Part shown: in pieces, positions 36,202 to 44,783 of the stretch
Layout: each line of letters begins with the position of its first letter
How positions within the stretch are numbered: the first letter of the stretch is position 1
Assembly (NCBI GenBank): GCA_013289685.1
Contig: JABCZL010000022.1
Span: forward strand, 1-64,000
Direction of reading: 5' to 3'
Length of the DNA: 64,000 nt
DNA from: Acidobacteriota bacterium
Lineage (GTDB): Bacteria > Acidobacteriota > Terriglobia > Terriglobales > Acidobacteriaceae
Program-made: the position numbers and the translations under genes
Notes under the pieces: model-generated
What the model was told of the DNA's origin: nothing
The model's database searches: none
What the model saw: only the letters and a program-made list of their open reading frames with translations

Positions 36202-36633
36202 TTACTTTGCCAGCGCTGCGCGAAACGCCGTCAAATATGTTTCCGGCAATGCTGCAACCTTCATGGTTGAATCGGTGACGATGTGCGTCGTCTCGCCCTC
36301 GGCCAGCAGCGTCCGGTCGTTTGCCCGCACGAGTTCGTAAGTGAATATGACCACCGACTCGCGGACCTTCTTCAGCCGGGTTCGCACCACGACTTCCTCG
36401 TCATAGTAAACCGGAGCACGGTAGCGGCATTGCACTTCGGCCACGGCGATGAAGCGTCCTTCCTTGCGTTCCATGTCGCGGTAGGAAAATCCCATTTCCC
36501 GCAGCAATTCCACCCGGCCTACCTCGAACCAGATTAAATGATTGGAATGGTAGACGACGCCCATCTGGTCGGTCTCGGCGTAGCGCACGCGCAGCCGCGT
36601 TTCATGGAATGCAGGATGGCGCCGTGAACTCAT
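36202..36633 (-). CDS. acyl-CoA thioesterase, YbgC/4HBT hotdog family
   Basis: 143 residues from ATG 36633, which overlaps the enoyl-CoA hydratase stop as ATGA; an ATG four codons upstream would overlap further. YAETDQMGVVYHSNHLIWFEVGR contains the YbgC Asp and His-Asn catalytic region. It hydrolyses acyl-CoA esters and matches the neighbouring acyl-CoA catabolic genes. Translational coupling suggests co-expression with them. Confidence 0.9.
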   Translation of the reverse strand: MSSRRHPAFHETRLRVRYAETDQMGVVYHSNHLIWFEVGRVELLREMGFSYRDMERKEGRFIAVAEVQCRYRAPVYYDEEVVVRTRLKKVRESVVIFTYELVRANDRTLLAEGETTHIVTDSTMKVAALPETYLTAFRAALAK

Positions 36634-37412
36634 CTCCCTGTCCACACCGGTTTGCGCTTCTCGAGAAACGACGAAATGCCTTCGCGAAAATCAGCGGTGG
36701 TACGAATCGCAGCATTCTCGCGCACGGCGGCGTCGATCTGGGCTTCAAGTTCGGCGCGAGCATGATCGGTGAGCAGTTGTTTGGTTGCGCGTAGCGACGC
36801 CGAACTGTTCTCCATCAGCAGGGCAGCCAACTCGCGAGCTCGCGTCATCAGACTCTCGGCGGGCACGATCTCGCTGACCAGCCCCATGCGTGCCGCTTCC
36901 TCCGCGCCGAAAATCCTTCCCGTCAGCAAGAGATCGCGAGCCTGCTTTTCGCCGACTTGCCGCAACAGAAACGTCGAAACAATCGCGGGCACAAAACCGA
37001 TGCGCACTTCGGTATAGCCAAACTTCGCGTCTGGAGCGGCCAGCGTAAAGTCACACAGCAGCGCCAACCCGGTTCCACCCGCGATCGCGGCGCCGTTCAC
37101 TGCGGCGATCGTCACCTTCGGGAACTCATACAGGGACCGGAACAACTGGACCATGGTCTGCGAATCCTGGAGGTTTTGTTCTGGCGAACGGCCCAACAGC
37201 GCCTTCAGATTGTCCAGATCCATTCCAGAACAAAAAGCTTTGCCCGCCCCAGTCACGATCAATACGATCGCATCCGATTTCGCCACCTCATCCAGTGCAA
37301 GCAGTAGGTCATCAATCAGTTCGAAGCTGATGGCGTTCCGTTTCTCTGGACGGTTCAGCGTGATCGTGGCCACGCCGCTGTCGTATGCGAGTTGCACGGT
37401 CTTGTAGTTCAT
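36630..37412 (-). CDS. enoyl-CoA hydratase/isomerase (crotonase family)
   Basis: 260 residues from ATG 37412. Crotonase signatures: ITLNRPEKRNAISFEL near the N terminus, SGMDLDNLKALLG (oxyanion loop 1) and NGAAIAGGTGLALLCDFTLA (oxyanion loop 2). The usual second acidic residue is replaced around GYTEVRIGFVPAIVS, which keeps Glu. Probably the methylglutaconyl- or enoyl-CoA hydratase of the leucine/isovalerate route, next to HMG-CoA lyase and a biotin-carboxylase-partner subunit. Confidence 0.88.
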   Translation of the reverse strand: MNYKTVQLAYDSGVATITLNRPEKRNAISFELIDDLLLALDEVAKSDAIVLIVTGAGKAFCSGMDLDNLKALLGRSPEQNLQDSQTMVQLFRSLYEFPKVTIAAVNGAAIAGGTGLALLCDFTLAAPDAKFGYTEVRIGFVPAIVSTFLLRQVGEKQARDLLLTGRIFGAEEAARMGLVSEIVPAESLMTRARELAALLMENSSASLRATKQLLTDHARAELEAQIDAAVRENAAIRTTADFREGISSFLEKRKPVWTGR

Positions 37413-37425
37413 ATTCTGAAGCCCG

Positions 37426-37502
37426 CCACGGATTTCACAGATTCCCACGGATCAACATCTAGATTCCTAGTCCTATCCGTGATAATCCATGCAAGGCCGT
37501 GG
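37426..37502. repeat. intergenic palindromic repeat, family A copy 1
   Basis: An imperfect long inverted repeat built on the unit CCACGGAT. The left arm has CCACGGATTTCACAG and CCCACGGATCAAC; the right arm has ATCCGTGATAATCC and closes at CCGTGG. A second copy lies at 38394-38469. It sits between the hydratase and HMG-CoA lyase genes and would form a stem in the mRNA. Confidence 0.65.
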
Positions 37503-37505
37503 TAA

Positions 37506-38384
37506 CTAATCCGCTGCCTGAGAACTGGAAAACCTAGCCCCGATTCCCGCCGTTGCTTTGAGTAGCGAATCCAACGGCTTCAGATTCGGCAGCTCAGCTC
37601 CCCGCTGCTTGAGTACTTCGAGCACTTTCTCTGTCGGGATGTTAGCAACCAAAGCGTCCTGGGCAAAGGGACAGCCGCCCAGGCCTCCCAGGGCCGAGTC
37701 AAACCGGCGGCAGCCCGCATCGTACGCCGACAGAATCTTTTCCGCGGCCTGCTCGGGTCGGCTGTGCAAGTGGACGCCAATCTCGAGATAGTCGTATTTC
37801 GCCATGACCGCGCCCACCACTTCGCTGATTTGCTGCGGGCTCGCCATTCCCACCGTGTCTGCCAGCGAGATCATTTTCAAGTTGTCCACTTCCATCAGCG
37901 CTATCGCTTCGACCACTTCTTCAGGATTCCAGAAGTCACCGTAGGGGTTTCCGAACGCCATCGAAATATAAACCACGACGTCGAGCCCCGCGGCGTCGGC
38001 CTTGTTCTGAATTTTCTCCAGCTCTTCGAGCGCATTTTCGGGCGACTGGTTCTGGTTCTTCCGCAGGAACGTCTCCGAAATCGAATAGGGGAAGCCTAGT
38101 GTCGATACCGCCTGGGTCTTGATCGCTCGCTCGGCGCCCTTTTCGTTGACCACGATGCCGATGATCTCGACATCATCCGGCGGATCGAGTTCTTTCAGCA
38201 CCTCTTCTGAGTCCGCCATCTGCGGCACGGCCTTGGGGGACACGAACGAAACCGCATCAATATGCTTGAACCCAACGCTGATCAGAGCCTTCAGGTAGTC
38301 CACCTTCAACTCGACAGGAATCAACTCCTTCAGCCCCTGCCAGGCATCGCGTGGACATTCGATCAGTTTGACGGCATCAGCCAT
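37506..38384 (-). CDS. mvaB: hydroxymethylglutaryl-CoA lyase
   Basis: 292 residues from ATG 38384; a GTG five codons upstream lies inside the repeat and is less likely. ECPRDAWQG carries the catalytic Arg-Asp (RD), and GVHLHSR holds the metal-binding histidines. GGLGGCPFAQDA is the lyase signature with the active Cys. It cleaves HMG-CoA to acetoacetate and acetyl-CoA, the last step of leucine breakdown. It forms a minus-strand set with the carboxyltransferase upstream. Confidence 0.88.
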   Translation of the reverse strand: MADAVKLIECPRDAWQGLKELIPVELKVDYLKALISVGFKHIDAVSFVSPKAVPQMADSEEVLKELDPPDDVEIIGIVVNEKGAERAIKTQAVSTLGFPYSISETFLRKNQNQSPENALEELEKIQNKADAAGLDVVVYISMAFGNPYGDFWNPEEVVEAIALMEVDNLKMISLADTVGMASPQQISEVVGAVMAKYDYLEIGVHLHSRPEQAAEKILSAYDAGCRRFDSALGGLGGCPFAQDALVANIPTEKVLEVLKQRGAELPNLKPLDSLLKATAGIGARFSSSQAAD

Positions 38385-38393
38385 AGGAATTTC

Positions 38394-38469
38394 TGCCACG
38401 GATCAACACGGATTCTCACGGATCAGAAATTCTTCCCGGTTAGTTCTTGATCCGTGTTCATCCGTGGCA
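38394..38469. repeat. intergenic palindromic repeat, family A copy 2
   Basis: Nearly perfect palindrome. The left arm TGCCACGGATCAACACGGAT (38394-38413) pairs with ATCCGTGTTCATCCGTGGCA (38450-38469); CACGGATCA and TGATCCGTG recur inside. Same family as 37426-37502. Lies between the HMG-CoA lyase and carboxyltransferase genes. Confidence 0.75.
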
Positions 38470-38482
38470 ATTAGAAGTTGAC

Positions 38483-40192
38483 TCACGTCTGTAGCACTCC
38501 CACCTTGAACTCCGCCACATCCGGGTTCAGCGCCGCTGCTTCCAGCGCCTGCGTGATCGCGTCGCGGGTTTCAATGGGATCGATAATCTTATCGATCCAC
38601 AGCCGCGCTGCGCCGTAGCGCGGATCTGTCTGCTCGTCGTAAGTGCGCTTTACCGACTCATATAATTCTTTTCTCTCTTCCTCGCTCAGCTTCTTGCCGC
38701 CACGTTCCAGTTGCTTGACTTTAATCTCGACCAGCGTGCCCGCGGCTGAATCGCCGCTCATCACTGCGTAACGCGCTGTCGGCCAGGCAAACACGAAGCG
38801 TGGATCGTACGCTTTCCCGCACATCGCATAATGCCCGGCGCCGAACGATCCGCCCACGATTACCGTAATCTTCGGCACCACGGAATTCGAAACCGCGTTC
38901 ACCATCTTCGCGCCTGCCTTGATGATGCCGCTCCACTCCGCGTCGCGTCCTACCATGAACCCGTTCACGTCATGGAAGAAGATCAACGGAATCAGGTTCT
39001 GATTGCAGTCCATGATGAAGCGCGCAGCTTTCTCTGCCGACTCCGTGTAGATCACGCCGCCGAACTCGATTCGCTTGTGGCCCTCATGATCGGTCTGCTG
39101 CGCGTGCAGTTTCTGATTGGCCACAATTCCCACCGCGAAGCCCCCAATGCGGCCGTAACCACAGATGAGAGTCTTGCCATACTCCGGCTTATATTCGTCG
39201 AACCGGCTGCCATCAAGCACCCGCGCCAGCACTTCCTTCATGTCATAAGGGCGCGCGGGTGAGGAATCGTAAATTCCATAAATCTCTTCCGCGGTCAGCG
39301 CTGGCTCGACCGGCCTTTTCCGGTCCCACGGAGAAAGCCGCCGGTAGCCCCACTTCGACACGATCGAGCGGATGCGCGCGATGCAAGCCTGGTCGTTGGG
39401 CTCGCGGAAGTCGACCGTACCGCTGATGGCCGAGTGCATCGCCGCCCCCCCCAGTTCGTCGGCAGAAACTCTTTGTCCAATCGCGGCTTGCACCAGCGCC
39501 GGCCCCGCGAGAAACAATCCGCTGCCATCGGTCATCAGCACGTGATCGCACATCACCGGCAGATAGCCGCCGCCCGCCACGCACATGCCCATGATAGCGG
39601 CGATCTGCGGAATGCCCGTCGCCGACATGACGGCATTGTTGCGAAACACGCGGCCGAAATCGTCGGTGTCGGGAAACACATCTTCCTGCAGCGGCAGAAA
39701 GACTCCGGCCGAATCGACCAGGTAGATCGTTGGAATGCGGTTCTCGAGGGCGATGTTCTGCGCGCGAATAACCTTTTTCGCCGTCATCGGGAAAAATGCG
39801 CCGGCCTTCACGGTGGCGTCGTTGGCGATAATCATCACCATCCGAGTCTCAACCCGCGCCATTCCTGTGATCACGCCCGCGGCCGGTGCGCCGCCCCATT
39901 CCTCGTACATACCGTGCGCGGTGTAGAGACCAAGTTCGAAAAACGTCTCAGGATCGGCCAGCAGTTCGATGCGCTCGCGCGCCGTCAGTCGTCCCTTGGC
40001 GTGCTGGCTCTCGATGGCCTTTGCGCCCCCGCCTTCGGAAATCTTTTCTTCCTCATTGCGGACTTGCGACATCAGGTCCGCCAGAAAACGCATGTTGGCT
40101 TCAAAGCGCGCGGAAGTAGGATCGATCTTCGTCGTCAGCACGTTATCCGGTGCGGTCGCGTTCGTGGTGGGATATTCGTTACGCTCAGCCAT
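38483..40192 (-). CDS. acyl-CoA carboxylase carboxyltransferase subunit (MccB/PccB-like)
   Basis: 569 residues. Carboxyltransferase fold: AKGRLTARERIELLAD, MEEWGGAPAAGVITGMARVE split by context, SAGVFLPLQEDVFPD, and a second half with FFHDVNGFMVGRDAEWSGIIK and VIVGGSFGAGHYAMCGKAYD. Length and pattern match the beta subunit of methylcrotonyl-CoA (or geranyl/propionyl-CoA) carboxylase. The biotin-carboxylase alpha subunit is not adjacent, so it must be elsewhere. HMG-CoA lyase next door favours methylcrotonyl-CoA. Confidence 0.85.
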   Translation of the reverse strand: MAERNEYPTTNATAPDNVLTTKIDPTSARFEANMRFLADLMSQVRNEEEKISEGGGAKAIESQHAKGRLTARERIELLADPETFFELGLYTAHGMYEEWGGAPAAGVITGMARVETRMVMIIANDATVKAGAFFPMTAKKVIRAQNIALENRIPTIYLVDSAGVFLPLQEDVFPDTDDFGRVFRNNAVMSATGIPQIAAIMGMCVAGGGYLPVMCDHVLMTDGSGLFLAGPALVQAAIGQRVSADELGGAAMHSAISGTVDFREPNDQACIARIRSIVSKWGYRRLSPWDRKRPVEPALTAEEIYGIYDSSPARPYDMKEVLARVLDGSRFDEYKPEYGKTLICGYGRIGGFAVGIVANQKLHAQQTDHEGHKRIEFGGVIYTESAEKAARFIMDCNQNLIPLIFFHDVNGFMVGRDAEWSGIIKAGAKMVNAVSNSVVPKITVIVGGSFGAGHYAMCGKAYDPRFVFAWPTARYAVMSGDSAAGTLVEIKVKQLERGGKKLSEEERKELYESVKRTYDEQTDPRYGAARLWIDKIIDPIETRDAITQALEAAALNPDVAEFKVGVLQT

Positions 40193-40284
40193 GGGTTGAG
40201 AAATGAAGATGCGGACTGATTACGGTATACCACGCGGGCAGAGCCGCGCAATGCGGCATCATTGAATTCATTTGGTAAGACACT

Positions 40285-40887
40285 CTACGAAACGAGACCT
40301 TGTGATGCCTCTCCGATCCGGGTCACCGCCTCGGCCACTGGATCGCCGGCGATCGCGTCCACCAGCCCAATCCGCAGCGCCTGTTGGGCCATGATTTTCT
40401 CGGCCGCCACAAACATCTCCAAGGCGCGTCCCTTGCCAATCAGGCGGGGCAACCGCTGGGTGCCTCCCCAGCCCGTGATCATCCCCAAGGCCGCCCCGCG
40501 ATGTCCGAACACAGCATTTGGGGACGCGATCCGATGGCGGCAGGCCAGCGCCAGGTCAAGCCCGCCGCCCATGCAGTATCCCGAAACAGCGGCATAGACC
40601 GGGGCAGGGAAGCAGTCGATTGCATCCATCAAGGACTGTCCGATCTTGGAGAATTCAAAGGCTGCCGGGCCGTCGAGAGCAGAAACCTCTTCCAACTCCG
40701 CGCCCGCGGAAAAGAATCGGTCGTTCCCGGCGAACACGATCGGCCGCTTTTCGAGGGCTAGCTCGGCGACCGCATCCGTGAGCGAACGCACGCACTCGCG
40801 CGTAAGGCGGTTGGTCCCATCCGTGGACTCAAGTCGCAGGAGAAAGACTCGCTCTTTGTCCTGCAGCGAAAAGAATCGAGAAACCAT
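40285..40887 (-). CDS. short enoyl-CoA hydratase/isomerase family protein
   Basis: 200 residues, shorter than typical crotonases (~260). The core is retained: FAGNDRFFSAGAELEEVSAL and SGYCMGGGLDLALACRHRIA (oxyanion hole), then GMITGWGGTQRLPRLIGKGRA. The C-terminal helical cap ends early, soon after IGLVDAIAG, so trimerisation contacts may be reduced. First gene of the minus-strand acyl-CoA block; divergent from the porin gene. Confidence 0.82.
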   Translation of the reverse strand: MVSRFFSLQDKERVFLLRLESTDGTNRLTRECVRSLTDAVAELALEKRPIVFAGNDRFFSAGAELEEVSALDGPAAFEFSKIGQSLMDAIDCFPAPVYAAVSGYCMGGGLDLALACRHRIASPNAVFGHRGAALGMITGWGGTQRLPRLIGKGRALEMFVAAEKIMAQQALRIGLVDAIAGDPVAEAVTRIGEASQGLVS

Positions 40888-41056
40888 GAAGGACCGCTTC
40901 CTGAAACTGAGGCGCCGAACACGAAGGCCCCCTCGGTCGCCCGGAACCTAAGTAACCCGATGCTCGCAGCCGGTTTTGCCGAAAGTCAACTTAGGCGGAG
41001 AGTCAAGGTCCGTTCGGCGTAGCAGCGAGAATCTTGCCCCAAAGGAAAAAGGCTAT

Positions 41057-42361
41057 ATGTTACGGGTTTCTAACACGGCGGTCGCGTTTCTAGCTCTGGC
41101 TGCCTCACTCTGGGCCCAGGACTCCGCTCCCGTCGATCAGAGAACGGTTGCACTTCTGGTGGAGCAAGTGAAAGCGCTACAGCAAGAAACCAGCGATCTG
41201 CGGGAGAAGGTGAAGAAACTCGAGGCGGATCGCCCGACTGCCCCGTCCGCTGTCGCCGCATCCGCAACCGTTGCTCCCCAGCCGCCCCAACCCACAGCTG
41301 AGGCCACACCGGCTGAATCCTCCCCAGAACTTGCTGCCGCGATGCACGATCTGCATGGCATTCAGTGGCGTGGTTTCGGAGAACTCGACTACCAGGCCCT
41401 CGATCAGCGGCAGCCGGAACTGGGTACCTATGGCTTTGTGCCCGGTTCGGCGGCAAACTTTTACACCGGAGACTTCGATCTGTTCCTCCACTCCCGGTTG
41501 ACCGAACGGACCAGCGTACTCGCCGACATCAGCTTTGAAGAAGGCGACGCGCAGAGCTACAAGCTTGACCTGCGCCAGGCCCTGCTGAAATACGAAATGA
41601 ATGAGCACCTGAAAATCTCTTTTGGCCGCTACCAGACCGACATCGGATATTACAATTCCGCCTTCCGCAGCGCGGCCTGGTTGCAAACCACCGCCGATCG
41701 CCCCCTCATTATGGAATATGCCAGCAACGGCGGGTTGCTCCCCACCCAGGCGGTGGGCGTTTCCCTCACCGGTGCCATCCCCTCAGGAAGACTCGGCTTG
41801 AACTACATCGCTGAGTATGGCACCAGCGACACCATCCGGCCCGACCTCAACGGCGCCGGCACTTTCAACGATGAGAACGACGGCAATCACGTGCTCGTCG
41901 GTTGGTTTGCCCGCCCTGACTGGGCTCCAGGCCTGCAACTCGGGGGCTCGTTCTTTCACGACAAGATCAGCGATTCTGAGGTTTCCCTGGCTGACCGCTT
42001 CGGTCAAACCATTCTTAACTCCTATGTCGTCTACATCGCCCACGGGATTGAATCTCTGAACGAGGTCTTCCTCATCCGCGAAACCCAGTTGGCGACCGGT
42101 ACTGTCTCCAACATGCCGGCTTTCTACTCGCAGATCTCCCGGCGATGGGGGCGTGTGCGTCCCTTTGTCCGCTACCAGTACATCAACGCATCCCGACGGA
42201 ACACGATTTTCAACGACGTAGGCTTGCGGGCCGGCCCCTCTTTCGGCGCTCGTTACGACTTCAACGACTACGTCGCGTTCAAGGCACAGTTAGATCACAC
42301 GCAGCGTCAGGCGTTGCCCGACCTGAACGGCTTGCACCTGCAGGTTGCTTTTACCTTTTGA
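41057..42361 (+). CDS. outer-membrane porin-like protein with coiled-coil N terminus
   Basis: 434 residues from ATG 41057 (AAAGGA upstream). A signal peptide (SNTAVAFLALAASLWAQ) is followed by a short coiled coil (VEQVKALQQETSDLREKVKKLE cut by a Pro/Ala linker). The rest is an alternating beta-barrel pattern with a terminal Phe (HLQVAFTF), typical for outer-membrane assembly. This type resembles OprO/OprP-like and phosphate-associated porins. The next gene, a PstS-like protein 6 bp on, supports a phosphate or anion link. Confidence 0.8.
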   Translation: MLRVSNTAVAFLALAASLWAQDSAPVDQRTVALLVEQVKALQQETSDLREKVKKLEADRPTAPSAVAASATVAPQPPQPTAEATPAESSPELAAAMHDLHGIQWRGFGELDYQALDQRQPELGTYGFVPGSAANFYTGDFDLFLHSRLTERTSVLADISFEEGDAQSYKLDLRQALLKYEMNEHLKISFGRYQTDIGYYNSAFRSAAWLQTTADRPLIMEYASNGGLLPTQAVGVSLTGAIPSGRLGLNYIAEYGTSDTIRPDLNGAGTFNDENDGNHVLVGWFARPDWAPGLQLGGSFFHDKISDSEVSLADRFGQTILNSYVVYIAHGIESLNEVFLIRETQLATGTVSNMPAFYSQISRRWGRVRPFVRYQYINASRRNTIFNDVGLRAGPSFGARYDFNDYVAFKAQLDHTQRQALPDLNGLHLQVAFTF

Positions 42362-42367
42362 CACGGC

Positions 42368-42841
42368 ATGAATGGACGATCCATCTCGTTTCTGTTGGTC
42401 ACCTTCCTGGCTAGCCTGGCGTTCATACCGACAGCCGCGGCACAGAAAGACTTGGCGGTCGTCGTCAATCCTGGGAATCCAATCGCTAACGTCAGCCTGG
42501 GCGAGCTGCGCAAACTGTTTAACGGAGAGAAACGTTCCTGGCCGGGCGGCATGGGCGTCAAACTCATCGTACGCTCCCCGGGCAACCGCGAACGAACCGC
42601 TCTGCTGCAGTTCCTCAACCTGTCGGAAACCGACTACAAGCAACACTGGACAGCCCTGGTGGTTCGCGGCGAGGCCGACACCGAACCCTTCGCTGCTCCC
42701 TCAATCGGCATGGTGCTGGAGGCCGTCAGGGCCCTGCCCGGGGCCATCAGCCTGGTGTATGTCGGCGACCTGAAGCCGGGAGTGAAAGTGATCAAGATCG
42801 ATGGATTGTTGCCCGGCGCCCCGGGCTATCTGCTCCGCTGA
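42368..42841 (+). CDS. PstS-like phosphate/anion-binding periplasmic domain protein
   Basis: 157 residues with signal peptide (SFLLVTFLASLAFIPTAAA). PBP-like elements: VVNPGNPIANVSLGELRKLF, the FNGEKRSWPGG turn, RSPGNRERTALLQFL and ALPGAISLVYVGD. It is about half the size of PstS, so it is a single-lobe member of the family often found alone. Starts 6 bp after the porin stop; likely same transcript. Confidence 0.8.
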   Translation: MNGRSISFLLVTFLASLAFIPTAAAQKDLAVVVNPGNPIANVSLGELRKLFNGEKRSWPGGMGVKLIVRSPGNRERTALLQFLNLSETDYKQHWTALVVRGEADTEPFAAPSIGMVLEAVRALPGAISLVYVGDLKPGVKVIKIDGLLPGAPGYLLR

Positions 42842-42851
42842 GATTTTCCCG

Positions 42852-43583
42852 CTAGCCAGTCTTTTCCACCCATTCCGCCAGCCGGCAGCCGTCTTCCTCC
42901 AGCAGAAACGTTCCCACCCCATAGCATTCCCCGACGATGCGGTGCGATTCCAGATCGCGAGCGGTGCGCGTGATCCATTGCTGCCCCACGCGGTATTGCG
43001 CGGCAGTGAACCACTTCTGCGGTAGAACTTCCACCAGTCCAGCCTGGGGGTAGAAAACAAAAAGCGCAAATGCCGGATCATCGTTCGACATCGCCTTGTA
43101 GCTGGTGGGGACGATCAACTCGTCCAAGGTGGCCAGTTCTCGCGGAACCTCGATCTTGTGCATGCCCGGGCCCAACGTGAGCGGCACTTCGAAATCCGCA
43201 ATGGGCGCCGTCGCCGAGTAAATGCGGTCGGCAGAGGGTTTGAACCAGCCCGCGACCTCCGCCAGATCGAAAGCCTTCAGCTGGTCGGGATCGAAGCAGG
43301 CGAGGCGAATGTTGCGTCCCTCTGGGCACCAGATGCCGATAAAATGCGGCGGCACCAGAAACGGACGGCAGTAAGTGTTGAGTGCGAGGCGTCCCTTGTC
43401 CAGTTCCTGCTCAAGGCCGAGGGTCACGAGGTGGGCAATGGGGCCTTGATCCCCGTGATGAGCCCAGACGAAACGCTGCCCCGCCAGCGAGCGGAAAGCA
43501 GGGAAGGTTTTCCAATACCACGGCACCGGGCCGACCGTTTTGGAGAGGATGTCCCGGACGCGGGACGCGCTAATCCCGGCCAT
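42852..43583 (-). CDS. conserved hypothetical protein next to B12-binding gene
   Basis: 243 residues, soluble, not recognised. Features: WYWKTFPAFRSLAGQRFVWAH early, GIWCPEGRNIRLACFDPDQL in the middle, and a C-terminal strand-rich part ending RLAEWVEKTG. No catalytic motif found. The ATG shares its A with the TGA of the B12-binding gene (TGATG), so the two are translationally coupled and may form a pair. Confidence 0.7.
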   Translation of the reverse strand: MAGISASRVRDILSKTVGPVPWYWKTFPAFRSLAGQRFVWAHHGDQGPIAHLVTLGLEQELDKGRLALNTYCRPFLVPPHFIGIWCPEGRNIRLACFDPDQLKAFDLAEVAGWFKPSADRIYSATAPIADFEVPLTLGPGMHKIEVPRELATLDELIVPTSYKAMSNDDPAFALFVFYPQAGLVEVLPQKWFTAAQYRVGQQWITRTARDLESHRIVGECYGVGTFLLEEDGCRLAEWVEKTG

Positions 43584-44002
43584 CAGCCGGCCGCCGGCAC
43601 GCCGGGTCCCTTCACGTGCGCGCGAATGAACTGGACGATGTCGTCCATCGCCGTGCCCGGCTGGAAAATCGCGGCCACGCCTATTTTCTTCAGCCCCTCG
43701 ATATCCTGGTTGGGGATTATGCCGCCCACCACCACGACCACATCGTCCATCTTGTTCTGTTTGAGCAGGTCCATCACGCGCGGCACGATGGCGTTGTGCG
43801 CGCCGGAAAGAATCGACAGCCCGATCACCTGTACATCTTCCTGCAGCGCCGCGGTGACGATCATCTCCGGCGTCTGCCGCAGGCCGGTGTAGATCACTTC
43901 CATGCCCGCATCGCGCAGTGCGCGGGCAATCACCTTCGCGCCGCGATCGTGCCCGTCGAGCCCGGGCTTCGCCACCAGAACTCGGATCTTCAGGTCAGCC
44001 AT
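43583..44002 (-). CDS. cobalamin-binding domain protein (methylmalonyl-CoA mutase small-domain type)
   Basis: 139 residues from ATG 44002. [17 protein letters not shown] is the DxHxxG B12-binding loop (Asp-His-Gly), with [22 protein letters not shown] and [12 protein letters not shown] completing the Rossmann-like domain. Stand-alone B12 domains pair with separate acyl-CoA mutase large subunits; none is adjacent. Coupled to the downstream unknown gene. Confidence 0.9.
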   Translation of the reverse strand: MADLKIRVLVAKPGLDGHDRGAKVIARALRDAGMEVIYTGLRQTPEMIVTAALQEDVQVIGLSILSGAHNAIVPRVMDLLKQNKMDDVVVVVGGIIPNQDIEGLKKIGVAAIFQPGTAMDDIVQFIRAHVKGPGVPAAG

Positions 44003-44011
44003 CGAACACCA

Positions 44012-44117
44012 TTTAACCACAGAGGCCACAGAGGTTCACAGAGGCAAGGAAGGATGTTGCAAGATATTAGGGCGTTTCCCGTGAACCTCAGCGCCCTCTA
44101 GCGCCCTCTGTGGTTAA
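44012..44117. repeat. dispersed palindromic repeat, family B copy 1
   Basis: Long inverted repeat. The left arm is TTTAACCACAGAGG (44012-44025) with CACAGAGG repeated; the right arm closes at CCTCTGTGGTTAAA. It separates the B12-binding gene from the glycosylase gene and overlaps the latter's TAA. A diverged copy lies inside the GT87 gene (48117-48210). Confidence 0.7.
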
Positions 44118-44713
44118 ACTGTCTTGATATCCAAACTCCGCCACATGTACCAGCAAGCCACGCTGCGGTACGGTTCCCACGCCCGCGCAATCTTCTCCAT
44201 ATCTTTCGGCTTGGGCAGCTTGCGCTTCTTGTAATGTTTCTTGATGGCCATCTGCACGCCGTAATCGCCGGTGGGCAACACATTCGGACGCCGCAACGAG
44301 AACATCAGAAACATGTGCGCGGTCCACACCCCCACGCCCTTCACCTGTGTCAGGTGCTGAATGACTTCCTCGTCCGACAGTTCTGGCAGCCGCGCAAAGT
44401 CGAGCAGTCCGGCCGCCGTTTTTGCCGACAGATCTTTCAGATAGGCCGACTTCTGCTTCGACAACCCGACGCTGCGCAATTGCTCATCGCTCAGTTTGAG
44501 AATGCCTTCCGGAGTGAGCGGATCGCCCGCGAGCGCAGCAAAGCGGTTGAAAATCGTTACCGCTGCCTTGCCGTTCAACTGCTGGTAGACAATTGCCTCG
44601 GCAACACTGGAAAACTCCGGTACTCCATATTCCATGCGGCACGGCCCCACGCGCTCAATAATGGCGCGCAAGACAGGATCGGATTTCTTCAGATGATTCA
44701 CAGCCTTTCGCAT
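44114..44713 (-). CDS. AlkA-like DNA-3-methyladenine glycosylase (HhH-GPD)
   Basis: 199 residues. Helix-hairpin-helix LTQVKGVGVWTAHMFLMF (catalytic-Asp motif further on: PTGDYGVQMAI). AIVYQQLNGKAAVTIFNRF is the AlkA N-terminal helix pattern. The C-terminal WEPYRSVACWYMWRSLD is typical. It removes alkylated purines in base-excision repair. Its stop codon falls in the family-B palindromic repeat. Confidence 0.88.
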   Translation of the reverse strand: MRKAVNHLKKSDPVLRAIIERVGPCRMEYGVPEFSSVAEAIVYQQLNGKAAVTIFNRFAALAGDPLTPEGILKLSDEQLRSVGLSKQKSAYLKDLSAKTAAGLLDFARLPELSDEEVIQHLTQVKGVGVWTAHMFLMFSLRRPNVLPTGDYGVQMAIKKHYKKRKLPKPKDMEKIARAWEPYRSVACWYMWRSLDIKTV

Positions 44714-44783
44714 GGCCTATAGATTTACCACAAAGAGCGCCACAGGCGAAGAAAAAACGAATCACAGGTTTGCAAATCTTGGT

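Noticed and set aside
44720-44783. Third family-B palindrome upstream of the glycosylase gene
   Set aside because: Only loose similarity (ACCACAAAGAG, CACAGG) and no matching right arm.
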